64,000 nucleotides of DNA from contig JAQGOE010000236.1 in the NCBI GenBank assembly GCA_028293725.1, positions 1-64,000 of the forward strand. The letters run 5' to 3'. Position 1 is the first letter of the stretch, and every line of letters begins with the position of its first letter. The notes beneath the pieces were generated by a model, which was not told where the DNA came from, did no database searches, and saw only the letters and a program-made list of their open reading frames with translations. Origin of the DNA: Gammaproteobacteria bacterium (GTDB lineage: Bacteria; Pseudomonadota; Gammaproteobacteria; Steroidobacterales; Steroidobacteraceae). The position numbers and the translations under genes were made by a program. This document shows, piece after piece, positions 44,601-52,620 of this stretch.

Positions 44601-44763
44601 CGGGGCGATAGACCAGGTCGGCACCCGATTGCTTGATCAACAACTCGAGCGCCCCCGCCAGATCCCCGGCGGGTATTTTCACCATGTGCTTCACACCGTC
44701 GGCCATCGCATAGGCCGAAAGCGACAGTGAGCAGGCCATGGCAATGAGCACGGATCGATTCAT
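41620..44763 (-). CDS. TonB-dependent receptor with N-terminal STN signalling domain
   Basis: This 1047-residue outer-membrane receptor has a signal peptide (MNRSVLIAMACSLSLSAYAMA). An STN domain (~22-100) includes KIPAGDLAGALELLIKQSGA. A Pro/Ala-rich linker, then a plug domain (VIVTGSKIRRKDADSVGELV) and a 22-strand barrel follow; the sequence ends in aromatic residues (YFYVRLSKRIF) as expected for outer-membrane assembly. The STN domain means it signals to the FecR and sigma factor encoded just upstream. Ligand unknown; the downstream CocE hydrolase suggests an ester- or peptide-like substrate rather than a siderophore. Confidence 0.92.
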   Translation of the reverse strand: MNRSVLIAMACSLSLSAYAMADGVKHMVKIPAGDLAGALELLIKQSGADLVYRPEQVRGLRTRGVSGDLSTEDALARLLEGTALTLSTDSSGAVLIAAPLPAAPPPASAPASATPEVKKGSGNSSAAGSAADEVQEVIVTGSKIRRKDADSVGELVTLNQQDIQQAAVSSVGDLLQKLPSVGVSYNSNGTQGTSYGGSSVSLRYLANTDGDADRTLVLVDGHRWVDGVGARGIRDFVDLNTIPIGMIESVEVLQDGASAIYGADAIAGVVNLHTRANFEGLTTEAKYGISSHGDGTEYTAIVNWGAKSDSHSFFVSGTYVKDKPVMTDDRELTGTSLSAGLDNLAAAPSSPRGLYVLPGFSTAKAPLTQNIGLTAPAGPSSYHTAALPGDYYNADAQGLDDVEPSERYGLYAKFTQELPAGMRFNADLLYNHRGSSQLYSPTNLYIGGTTGTYKGYAIAANQAYNPFGVGFAANQPWGIQIFTPQVGDRAQFEEVNTYRTSMSLTGDLSLLTHPWTWTLFGSAAENHMQFTEPGGIDLEHLALGLSSPQVCAAHPGCVPVDIFGQMTPAQAAYIADTGHETNMTRLYDVTFDVTGGLVNLPAGLLSAAFGVEARELKGSDSPDPYANELSTASGALPLPVSTPTTTQLTRTPTADGSYNVKEAYLELTAPLLADLPLVKKLETDVATRYSDYDTVGSKVTSKVGIAYHPVEGMLLRGTWSQGFRAPSLIELYTGERQSNLAGANTDPCNGGAAAHPNLPGCAGVPAAYNQTSYNGGLLPETIAGNPRVHPETAETWSYGVTLSPVWTPGLVLTFDGYKVTINNAISTPAVATALQLCASQAGSYCSILTRDATTGQVLNVNSVYENLNEIQTEGYDISLRYNLPTRIGSYDFVLSGTHLSEFDVIAPNPTGGAPTVTRAVGTSTGGTTPSTARSTYPEWKALASLGWTVGDWTTLWRTRYIGSTLDAPAPALPVVPVKNGRVAAIAYHDLQLARNFASWDMDVTVGVNNLFDQMPPASYANTPINFDIYTYDVMGRYFYVRLSKRIF

Positions 44764-44880
44764 GACAGTCTTGAGTAACAAGCGAGCCCCCCGGGGCGGA
44801 GTGAGTGTCTTTGTGTTATGCCGCACACAGTTAGACGAAGAGCGGGAGAAAATCCCTAGCTCCACTCACGGGGAAGGTGC

Positions 44881-45891
44881 TCAGCGCGCTTTGATGATCA
44901 ACTCGTCGTTCTGCTGTTCCACGCGCAGCGGATAGCCTCGTGCGAGCAGTCGCACGAAGGCATCCACGTTGTCCGCGCGAAAACTGCCCGCCACTTCGAG
45001 TGAACCGACAGACGCGTCCTCGATTACGATCTTATGGGTGTTATAACGATTGAATTCGGCCACGGCGTCAGCGAGGGTCATCTCCCTGAACACCAGCGTA
45101 CCGGTACGCCAGCTCAACGATTCCTCCGCCTGGGCGATATCCTCTTTCTTCAGCAGCACGCCGGCCTCGCTGGCACGCGCCACGGTCCCGGCGACCACCG
45201 CCTGCGGCGATCCGGAGGATTCGATGCGGACTTTACCTTCGGTCACCACGACCTGGAGATCATCAGCCTCGCGCCGGACCGAGAATTGGGTCCCGACGGC
45301 GACGACCCTCTTGTTGCCGGCATGGACCACAAAAGGACGGCTGGCATCCTTGGCGACGTCGAAAAATGCCTCACCGCGCTCGAGATCTACCCGACGCTCA
45401 TGTTGATTCACCTCGACATGGATCTGGCTATCCGTGTTGAGTATGACCTTGGATCCATCGGCCATGGGAACGCTGGCAAGACCGCCAACTGCCGTCCGAT
45501 AGGACGACTGCGACAGCCAGAGCTCGAATCCGGCCCCCGCGACAACAGCGAGCACGGCCGCGGCGACGAGCGAGCGCATCACCCCGAAGCGCCGCAGCCA
45601 TCCGGAAGCCCTTCGCACCGGGGCCACTGCGTCAGTCCGTGAAAACGGCGACTGCGCCCAAGCTCCCGCCGGCGGGATCTCCCCGGGCGACCGTCCCGCT
45701 TGCAACGCCTGCAGGCGGGCGGTCCGCTCCCAGACCTGCTCGATGCGCAGGTAGGCGACCCGATGCAGGGTTGATTCGCTCAACCATTGATTGAAACGCG
45801 ACTCATCCTCGTCGGCCCAATCACCGGAGTCGCGCTTCGCCAGCCAATCGCCCGCTGCGGCGTCGATTTGCTTATGGCGTTCCGTGCTCAC
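44881..45891 (-). CDS. FecR-family anti-sigma regulator
   Basis: This 336-residue protein has an N-terminal cytoplasmic anti-sigma segment (AAGDWLAKRDSGDWADEDESRFNQWL), one membrane helix (LVAAAVLAVVAGAGFELWL) and a periplasmic FecR domain (VPMADGSKVILNTDSQIHVE, RRVDLERGEAFFDVAKDASRPFVVHAG). I chose GTG 45891, which has GGAGG upstream and overlaps the sigma gene end by 20 bp; the frame upstream is not family-like. It senses the STN domain of the neighbouring receptor and controls the sigma factor. Confidence 0.92.
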   Translation of the reverse strand: MSTERHKQIDAAAGDWLAKRDSGDWADEDESRFNQWLSESTLHRVAYLRIEQVWERTARLQALQAGRSPGEIPPAGAWAQSPFSRTDAVAPVRRASGWLRRFGVMRSLVAAAVLAVVAGAGFELWLSQSSYRTAVGGLASVPMADGSKVILNTDSQIHVEVNQHERRVDLERGEAFFDVAKDASRPFVVHAGNKRVVAVGTQFSVRREADDLQVVVTEGKVRIESSGSPQAVVAGTVARASEAGVLLKKEDIAQAEESLSWRTGTLVFREMTLADAVAEFNRYNTHKIVIEDASVGSLEVAGSFRADNVDAFVRLLARGYPLRVEQQNDELIIKAR

Positions 45892-46450
45892 TGCCGTCCT
45901 CCAACTCCGACGCCGTACGGGTTGTTTCAGGATTAGCCACCTCGCGACCCAGGACGTACTCCGCCAACAGGCGACTGCCCTTGGAGACTTGCTGCTCAAC
46001 TGCCTTCACACTCACTCCCAACTGTGCGGCCACTTCCCGCTGCGACAGCCCCTCGACTCGTCGCAACCACATCACCCTCCGACACTGCGGCGGCAGTCGA
46101 TCCAGCGCCCGGGCCAGGAGCTTCAACTCCTCCCGCGCGCTGACACGCTGCTCGGCCGAAATCTCGTCCACGGACAGGTTGAGGGCGTCGATGTCCCCAA
46201 CGGCCTCAATAGAGACCACTCGCTCGCGCCTGAGGCGATCGGCCATCAGGTGATGCGCCGTAGTGAACAGGAACGAGCGCGCCGACCTCGGGCGCGCGAC
46301 GAGCGCGGCTTCATAGACCCGGGCGTAGGTCTCCTGGCGCAGGTCGTGCACCTCGTCCTTCCGTCGCCAGGCTCGCAGCAGATAACGCAACAACATGGCG
46401 TCGTGCGCCAGGATTTCGCGTTTGAACCAGCCGTCGAGGGTTTCCTCCAT
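45872..46450 (-). CDS. ECF-family RNA polymerase sigma factor (FecI-like)
   Basis: This 192-residue sigma factor has region 2 (LLRYLLRAWRRKDEVHDLRQETYARVYEAAL) and region 4 (LDRLPPQCRRVMWLRRVEGLSQREVAAQLGVSVKAVEQQVSKG), which is the FecI-like pattern. It is the first gene of the cell-surface signalling cassette with FecR and the STN-type TonB receptor. It probably drives transcription of the receptor and of the CocE hydrolase. Confidence 0.93.
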   Translation of the reverse strand: MEETLDGWFKREILAHDAMLLRYLLRAWRRKDEVHDLRQETYARVYEAALVARPRSARSFLFTTAHHLMADRLRRERVVSIEAVGDIDALNLSVDEISAEQRVSAREELKLLARALDRLPPQCRRVMWLRRVEGLSQREVAAQLGVSVKAVEQQVSKGSRLLAEYVLGREVANPETTRTASELEDGSEHGTP

Positions 46451-46703
46451 GGACCGAGGTTACAAGCCGGCCGCGCGAATTGCAGCCGATGAATTTCTTG
46501 CGCGGGGGCTGGGGTTTTTCAGCCTCCATACGTCGTAGCTCGCGCTATGCTGACATATCTTGCTGATTATCCTGGCGGACTGCTTGGAATACCCAGGATA
46601 CGCAGTATCCCCTGTGCAGCGGCGGACTCCAAATCACGGCTATTGCTGCGCAGACAGCGTGCGCCTACGATCCTCGGAAATATCACGACTGAGGCCGCGG
46701 CAG

Positions 46704-47351
46704 ATGAAACAGAAATCGAGAATTTGCGCCCTGGTCGCCCTTGCCCCGGCCGCCCTCGCCCTCCTTTTCGCTATCAAGCCAGCCACCTCGCCCGCCGCCG
46801 AACCCCGCAAAGCGACGGCCGAAGCGGTAGCCGCACTCGCACAAAACCCGACCGTACCCGCCGCCGGAGCAAAGGACGCCGACGTCACGATTGTTGAGTT
46901 CTTCGACTACAATTGCCCGTTCTGCAAGAAGACCGCCCCAGAGCTACAGAAGCTCCTGCACACCGACCCCAAGGTGCGGATCCTCTACAAAGAATGGCCC
47001 ATCTTCGGCGACGTCTCCGAATACGCCGCCCGCTCCGCCCTGGCCGCCCACTGGCAAGGCAAATTCCTCGTAGCGCACGCAGCTCTGATCGGGGCACCTA
47101 ACGACCTGGACGAAACTTCGCAGGTAGATGCCGTGCTCAAGGCCGCCGGCGTCGATCTGACTCAACTGACGCGCGATCGATCCACTCACGCCGCAGAGAT
47201 CACAGCAATCCTGGCGCGCAATTCAAAAGAAGCCGCCGCTCTCGGATTCCACGGCACACCCGGCTTCGTCGTCGGCCGTCAGCTTGTCCCCTTGGCTCTG
47301 ACCCTACAGAGCCTGCAACAACTCACGCAAAGCGCGCGGCAGTCCCCCTAA
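46704..47351 (+). CDS. DsbA-family thiol-disulfide oxidoreductase
   Basis: This 215-residue protein has a signal peptide (ICALVALAPAALALLFA) and a DsbA-like thioredoxin fold, with active site CPFC in FFDYNCPFCKKTAPELQKLL and the cis-Pro region GTPGFVVG. Such Com1/BcsD-type proteins form or isomerise disulfide bonds in the periplasm. It is divergent from the sigma gene. The 253-bp intergenic region holds no other gene I can support. The client proteins are unknown. Confidence 0.88.
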   Translation: MKQKSRICALVALAPAALALLFAIKPATSPAAEPRKATAEAVAALAQNPTVPAAGAKDADVTIVEFFDYNCPFCKKTAPELQKLLHTDPKVRILYKEWPIFGDVSEYAARSALAAHWQGKFLVAHAALIGAPNDLDETSQVDAVLKAAGVDLTQLTRDRSTHAAEITAILARNSKEAAALGFHGTPGFVVGRQLVPLALTLQSLQQLTQSARQSP

Positions 47352-47415
47352 CGCTCACGCACGCATACCCAACTCGGCCTTCGCCGTGCGCGTCTGAATC
47401 TGCTAAAACCAACCC

Positions 47416-48720
47416 ATGAGCACCCAGTTCCCCCCACCTGACTGGCCAAAACAGTCAGCCCAAGCAATCGCCACCCAAGTCCGCCAGGGACTCGCGAAAT
47501 CCGCAACCATCGCCACCGCCCTACTCGAGCGCATCAAAGAGCGCGACTCGATCCACGCCTGGGCCCACATCGATCGCGACCGCGTCCTGAGTATGGCCCG
47601 CGCCATCGACGCAGCCGACAAAACAAATCTCCCCCTGGCAGGCGTCCCGGTTGGCATCAAAGACCTGATGGACACCTTCGACCAGCCGACGGCCTACGGC
47701 TCGCGCCTCTACAGTTCAAATCAGCCCGCCGCAGACGCCGCGATCGTCGCCCGACTGCGGGAGTTGGGCGCCCTGGTCATGGGCAAGACAGTGACCACCG
47801 AATTCGCGTGCCGGCACGCAGGCCCCACCGTGAACCCACATAACTTCGCCCACACGCCTGGAGGCTCCTCCTCGGGCTCCGCCGCCGCGGTCGCCGATTT
47901 CCAGATTCCGGTCAGCACCGGCACCCAGACGGCCGGATCTGTCATCCGGCCGGCCGCTTTCTGCGGCCTCGTCGGCTTCAAACCCACCTACGGTGAGTTC
48001 CCGCGAGCCGGCATAAAGCCCTGCGCGGACTCCCTCGACACCGTGGGCCTTCTGGCAAGATCGGTAGAGGATATCGTCTTCATGCGTTCCGCATTGATTC
48101 CCACGCCGAAACCGGAATCAACCGCCGCCAATCCTGCAAAACAACCGAGAATCGGCCTGGTTCGCACCGACTCCTGGTCCCGCGCAGAACCCGCGGCGCG
48201 CGACTGTCTCGAAGCGACCGCGCAACGCCTTCAGCGAGCCGGCGGCAACGTGACCGACGTCGACATCCCATCGTGGAACGAGCTGTTGGAAGCTCAGCGC
48301 GTCATCATGCACTTCGAACTCGCCCGCAGCTTTGCGGATGAAGCTCTGAGACATCCGGAGAGCCTGAGCGCTGAGCTTCGCGACCAGATCGCCACGGGGC
48401 GCGGGCTAACTCTCAACGCCTACCACGAGGCACAGGCGCACGCCGAAGGCGCAAGGATCGCCGCGGACGCCATCCTGGCGAAATATGATTTCCTGCTGAC
48501 CCTGCCGACGTCCGGCGAGGCACCAAAGGGCCTCTCCTTCACCGGCGACCCTATATTCAACAGCGTCTGGACACTGCTGTACCTGCCCTGCATCACACTG
48601 CCCGCAGGGCGCGGCCCACAGCAACTCCCTCTCGGAGTACAGCTGGTAGGCTCCCGCCGCCAGGACGAGCGCCTCCTCACCTGGGCCGCGTGGTCACAGT
48701 CAACACTCCAGGGCGCCTAG
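47416..48720 (+). CDS. Amidase signature family enzyme
   Basis: This 434-residue hydrolase carries the amidase-signature Ser-Ser-Lys triad: the lysine in GVPVGIKDLMDT, GGSSSGSAAAVADFQIPVSTGTQTAGSVIRPAAF with the two serines, and a following GFKPTYG. It hydrolyses carboxylic amides; similar enzymes include GatA-like and acylamidases, and this one is shorter than GatA. It has no signal peptide. Its end overlaps the AraC regulator gene by 21 bp tail to tail. Confidence 0.92.
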   Translation: MSTQFPPPDWPKQSAQAIATQVRQGLAKSATIATALLERIKERDSIHAWAHIDRDRVLSMARAIDAADKTNLPLAGVPVGIKDLMDTFDQPTAYGSRLYSSNQPAADAAIVARLRELGALVMGKTVTTEFACRHAGPTVNPHNFAHTPGGSSSGSAAAVADFQIPVSTGTQTAGSVIRPAAFCGLVGFKPTYGEFPRAGIKPCADSLDTVGLLARSVEDIVFMRSALIPTPKPESTAANPAKQPRIGLVRTDSWSRAEPAARDCLEATAQRLQRAGGNVTDVDIPSWNELLEAQRVIMHFELARSFADEALRHPESLSAELRDQIATGRGLTLNAYHEAQAHAEGARIAADAILAKYDFLLTLPTSGEAPKGLSFTGDPIFNSVWTLLYLPCITLPAGRGPQQLPLGVQLVGSRRQDERLLTWAAWSQSTLQGA

Positions 48721-49722
48721 TCGCCGACACTTCTTGCTGAGCGTATCCCGCGGCAACTCCCCAAACCGCTCCTTGTAAGCCGTACAAAAGTGCCCGAGGT
48801 GTTGGAACCCCAACTGCAAAGCGATGTCAGTAACCGAAGCCCGGCGCGGGTCCACCTTCATGAGGGTCTCGTGAACGATGTCGAGCCGCAGCTGCCGTAG
48901 ATATCGCATCGGCGTCGTGTTGAGACTGGTCTTGAAACCCGCATACAGCGCGCGTGCACTGACCTGTGCGGCGGCCGCGATCTCATCGGGCCCGATGGGC
49001 TCGCGTACATTCGTGGCGATGAATTCCTGCGCCTTGCGAATATAAGCCGGCTTCGGTACCTCGACTCCCTGCGCGAGTTCCTCGCGATAGTTATTCTCCA
49101 GGCAAGTCAACAGCCCCGACAGCAGCAGCGACACCATGTGCTTGCGAGTGATCGGCGAGCTGCACATACCCTGGCCGTCCAGTAACGAGGCAGTCATGAG
49201 ATGCAACAGCGCTTTGATCTCCTGGCCGCCGGGTGTCAGCAACGGTACCGCCGGTGCGAACTCCAAAGGCCGGCCCAGGTCGCGACCCAACTGCGTCTCC
49301 AGGTGACGCTCCAGCTCGCACTTCTCGATCCGCACAATGAGGTGCTCGCAGCCACCGCCGAAGCGCATGTCGACCCCGAGATGCGGCGAGATCATCACCG
49401 CCTGCGTCGTGTTGCAGGTAATCTCCTGGTGATCGAGCCGGATGGACGCTTCGCCCGAGAGCGGAATCTGCAGCAGAAAGAAATTACGCAAGGGCTCGGG
49501 CCGGACTCGCACACTCGCACCGTGCCGGTGATAAACGAGCGAGACCCCCTCCATGCGCGCCCGGCTGACGCAGACGTCGAGCTGCTGACCTCCGCCGACG
49601 ACATCGAGACAATGCGGCACGAAAAGCGAGCCGATATGCTGACGTGCGGCGTCGAGATCAGTCGTGCGATACGCATGCTCGCTGCCCAAAGCGGCCAGCG
49701 AGTTCCACCGTTCAACGTTCAT
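48700..49722 (-). CDS. AraC-family transcriptional regulator
   Basis: This 340-residue regulator has an N-terminal AraC-binding-like domain (LRNFFLLQIPLSGEASIRLDHQEI). A C-terminal pair of helix-turn-helices follows (GPDEIAAAAQVSARALYAGFKTSLNTTPMRYLRQLRL and DIALQLGFQHLGHFCTAYKERFGELP). The start at 49722 is preferred because the 34 residues before it are unlike the family. It could control the DUF6152 or TonB genes nearby; evidence is by position only. Confidence 0.9.
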   Translation of the reverse strand: MNVERWNSLAALGSEHAYRTTDLDAARQHIGSLFVPHCLDVVGGGQQLDVCVSRARMEGVSLVYHRHGASVRVRPEPLRNFFLLQIPLSGEASIRLDHQEITCNTTQAVMISPHLGVDMRFGGGCEHLIVRIEKCELERHLETQLGRDLGRPLEFAPAVPLLTPGGQEIKALLHLMTASLLDGQGMCSSPITRKHMVSLLLSGLLTCLENNYREELAQGVEVPKPAYIRKAQEFIATNVREPIGPDEIAAAAQVSARALYAGFKTSLNTTPMRYLRQLRLDIVHETLMKVDPRRASVTDIALQLGFQHLGHFCTAYKERFGELPRDTLSKKCRRLGALEC

Positions 49723-49853
49723 GGCAACACCCCGAAAAGACGTTGGCCCCTCGTTGTTGGTCGCGTCACACCGGACTCTTGCGTTCCTGGTGCGAGCGTA
49801 CGGAAACCCCCCGTACGTAGTCATACGTTAGCGGATCTCAATCGGCGGCGCTC

Positions 49854-50258
49854 TTAATTATTTCCTCCGGCCTGATCGCCCTCCTTCACGTGCGGATCGA
49901 AGGCCTTACCGTCTCCGCGCACTGCCTTGATCCAGGTGGCGGCCGGACGGCCGTCACGCATCGGATGGCCCGTTATGGTGAGCTTCGTCCCCGGCGCGAA
50001 GTCGCTCTTACGGATTCCCGCCCGCAGCAGCGTGCTCGGCCCCTCGGCCTCGAAGCCCCATACCGTGCCGGTGCCATCGGCCTGCGGCACGTAGACAATG
50101 AGCCATGAATGCGGGTTCGTATATTGAAATTCCTTCACCACACCCGTGAGCGTGACTGTCTTGACCGGCTCGAACATGCTGGCCGAGTGGTGCCCGTAGG
50201 CTGGCGCCAGGACCAGCAGCGCGGCGGCGGCCCGGGCCATGACAGTGGCGATCTTCAT
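49854..50258 (-). CDS. DUF6152-family exported protein
   Basis: This 134-residue protein has a signal peptide (MKIATVMARAAAALLVLAPAYG) and the DUF6152 pattern (HHSASMFEPVKTVTLTGVVKEFQYTNPHSWLIVYV). The fold resembles an OB-like small beta-barrel. It overlaps the upstream gene by 4 bp (ATGA). DUF6152 genes often sit with unknown ~300-residue exported proteins near TonB receptors in gamma- and alphaproteobacteria (family knowledge). The role is unknown. Confidence 0.85.
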   Translation of the reverse strand: MKIATVMARAAAALLVLAPAYGHHSASMFEPVKTVTLTGVVKEFQYTNPHSWLIVYVPQADGTGTVWGFEAEGPSTLLRAGIRKSDFAPGTKLTITGHPMRDGRPAATWIKAVRGDGKAFDPHVKEGDQAGGNN

Positions 50259-51211
50259 TTGGACTTCTCCTGCGCGGCATCTTTCTTCATGAACGTGAAA
50301 TCACCGTGTTGCGAGCCGCCCTCTTTGGTCTCGTACACGTCGTTGTTGGGATTGCCCTTGCAGGACCAGTTGTTGATCCGCAGGCGCTTGTCGGGATCGA
50401 CGAGCTTGGTGTAGCTCTGGCGCGTATACCAAGGCTCGCGCAGCGCCGGCGGATCGTAGATCCAGACATTCGCCACCAGTGTGTTGGCATTGAGCTTGTG
50501 CCAGATCTCCACGCCCTCCACCTGGTCGCTGTAAAAGCCCTGGGCGCGCTCGTACATATGGGCCATCGATGAGTTCGTATGGACGATGAGCCGGTCGCCG
50601 TCCCAGAAGCCGATGCTGTCACCGGTCTCGGTGGGAAAAGCATCATCCGGCGGCACGTGTCCGCGCCCATCGGTATAGATGCGGCGAATGCTGTTGAACG
50701 CCTCCGCAATCATCGTCGTCTGCCCCGGAGTCACGATGAACTCCCGCATGAACGGCAGATCGAGCCAACGCGGATAGGTCGGCGAGTTGCATTGGCTCAG
50801 CGGGTCCCATTCGATCCCATGCGCGCGGTCGGTCACGGACTTGGCCAGCATCGTCTTGTATTCGGGTGTGAACTTCGCCAGCGGCGTCTGTCCCTGCGGC
50901 GGACCGTCCGGATCGAAGGCGGTGCCGCCCTTGGTACGCGCATACACACCGTTCCAGTCAGGCATCGTCTGCCAGGTGACGGGCTTGCCGCCGTGCGCCT
51001 GGCTCCGCAATGCTTCGAACAGCTCGGTGGCGGTTTTGTACTTGTGACCGAGCGCCTCCATCTGGGCCTTCTCGGCGGCACGGGCGCCTGCTGCGGCGTC
51101 TTTCTGTACGGGGGCGGGGGCGGGCGCTTGCGCGGACGCGAAGCCCGAAACCAGGGCAGCTGCTACGAGCAACACCGTAGCGTTGCGAACATTCGACTTG
51201 CACACGGACAT
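50255..51211 (-). CDS. Exported hypothetical protein paired with DUF6152
   Basis: This 318-residue protein has a signal peptide (MSVCKSNVRNATVLLVAAALVSGFASA). The start at 51211 is chosen because AGAGG precedes it and the signal begins there. No known domain is evident. A dry, Trp/Tyr-rich region (WNGVYARTKGG, LSQCNSPTYPRWLDLPFMREFIVTP, IGFWDGDRLIVHTNS) recalls a family found next to DUF6152 genes in steroid- and aromatic-degrading bacteria. Its stop overlaps the DUF6152 start. Function unknown. Confidence 0.7.
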   Translation of the reverse strand: MSVCKSNVRNATVLLVAAALVSGFASAQAPAPAPVQKDAAAGARAAEKAQMEALGHKYKTATELFEALRSQAHGGKPVTWQTMPDWNGVYARTKGGTAFDPDGPPQGQTPLAKFTPEYKTMLAKSVTDRAHGIEWDPLSQCNSPTYPRWLDLPFMREFIVTPGQTTMIAEAFNSIRRIYTDGRGHVPPDDAFPTETGDSIGFWDGDRLIVHTNSSMAHMYERAQGFYSDQVEGVEIWHKLNANTLVANVWIYDPPALREPWYTRQSYTKLVDPDKRLRINNWSCKGNPNNDVYETKEGGSQHGDFTFMKKDAAQEKSK

Positions 51212-51558
51212 GGGTACGCCTCTTTTGTCAGTCCCACGGAGCTCTCGCGCTGCGCAGCTCTCGTTCTGATGGATCATTGTCACCCCCCGGGGCGGCGCTG
51301 CAATCCGGCTGCCGCAGGGGAGTATCCCGTCCCTGCACCAAGGATGCCCTCGCTACGCCGATCATTACTCGAAACGGGCTCCCAGCCCCGGCAGACGCGT
51401 CCGCCGCCACTCTTTGTTGGCTTCCTGGCCGACTCGCGAAATTACTTTATACCTAAATATTTTGCTTTACCACTGGAAAAGGCGGACCTAAAGTCGAATG
51501 GGCACCGGCGCGCCCGGGTGTTGATTTCAATTCGAGTGACCCGAAGAGGTAAAGCACG
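51212..51558. other. Divergent intergenic region with an AT-rich tract
   Basis: The 347-bp gap between the hypothetical and alpha/beta hydrolase genes contains an AT-rich stretch at about 51440-51475 (TTATACCTAAATATTTTGCT) in otherwise GC-rich DNA, probably promoter-related. No gene, RNA or repeat could be supported. Confidence 0.5.
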
Positions 51559-52620
51559 ATGAAGAAAAACGTACCGCGACGCCGCCAGATCGCAGTCGCC
51601 ATGGCCCTGTTATTGGCGCACGCGACAGCACAAGCTTCCCCAGTCGCCACCTTCGCGCCCGACGGCAGCGCACACATCGTCGACCTGGCGGTGCCCATCC
51701 CCGCCACTGTCTCCCCAGAGGCCCGAGCGATGCTCCAGGCCAACGCCGCGGCCGGCGACCCGACCCACGGCCTGACACTAGCCCTACAACAAATGCGCGC
51801 GGCGAACGACGCGCATCAGGAAAAGACGACCCATCAACTGCTCCAGATGTACCCGGTGAAGGTGGAGAAGAAAACACTGGGCGGCGTGCCAGTGACACTC
51901 GTCACGCCGCTGCGGGCGCGGGCGGACCGCAAGGATCGCCTGTTGATCAACGTGCACGGCGGCGCCTTCTTCCTCGGCCAGGGCTCGATCACCGAAGCGA
52001 TTCCGATAGCCGCCAAGACCGGTATCGCCGTGTTGGCCATTGATTATCGGCTCGCCCCCGAGACGCCCTTTCCCGGCGCGGTCGACGACACCATCGCGGT
52101 CTATCGGGAACTGTTGAAGACCTACAGCGCAAAACACCTCGCGTTGTATGGGTCCTCTGCCGGCGCGGTGCTCTCTGCGCAGACGGCGGTACGGGCCCGC
52201 CAGCTGGGTCTGCCGCTGCCCGCCGCACTGGGCTTTTTCTCTGGCACCGTGGATTTCGCGCGCCCCGGAGACAGCGAGGCATTCTTCACCATCGGTGGGC
52301 TGGGCCCGTTGGTCACGCCGGTGGCCGTACAGGCGCACGGCTACCTGGCCGACAACAACCTCTCGAACCCGGTACTGTCGCCCGCCTATGCGGACGTGAA
52401 GGGCTTTCCGCCCGTGCTGCTCATGTGCGGCACCCGTGACTTCTTCCTGAGCGGCACGACGAACTTTCACCGGCAGCTACTGCGCGCCGGAGTTCCTGCT
52501 CAGCTCGTGGTTTTCGACGCCATGCCCCACGTCCATTGGGGCAACCCGGACCTGCCGGAATCACAGGAAGCGCTGGATATTCAGGCGCGCTTCCTCGCCG
52601 AGCATGTCAGCGGGAGTTAG
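51559..52620 (+). CDS. Exported alpha/beta hydrolase (hormone-sensitive-lipase family)
   Basis: This 353-residue esterase has a signal peptide (MKKNVPRRRQIAVAMALLLAHATAQA). The HSL oxyanion motif HGGAFFLG, the nucleophile in GSSAGA, an acid in CGTRDFFLSG and the histidine in PHVHW complete a catalytic triad. A ribosome site (AGAGG) lies before the ATG. Exported HSL-type esterases act on small esters or lipids. It converges with the second hydrolase, overlapping by 4 bp at the stops. Confidence 0.9.
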   Translation: MKKNVPRRRQIAVAMALLLAHATAQASPVATFAPDGSAHIVDLAVPIPATVSPEARAMLQANAAAGDPTHGLTLALQQMRAANDAHQEKTTHQLLQMYPVKVEKKTLGGVPVTLVTPLRARADRKDRLLINVHGGAFFLGQGSITEAIPIAAKTGIAVLAIDYRLAPETPFPGAVDDTIAVYRELLKTYSAKHLALYGSSAGAVLSAQTAVRARQLGLPLPAALGFFSGTVDFARPGDSEAFFTIGGLGPLVTPVAVQAHGYLADNNLSNPVLSPAYADVKGFPPVLLMCGTRDFFLSGTTNFHRQLLRAGVPAQLVVFDAMPHVHWGNPDLPESQEALDIQARFLAEHVSGS

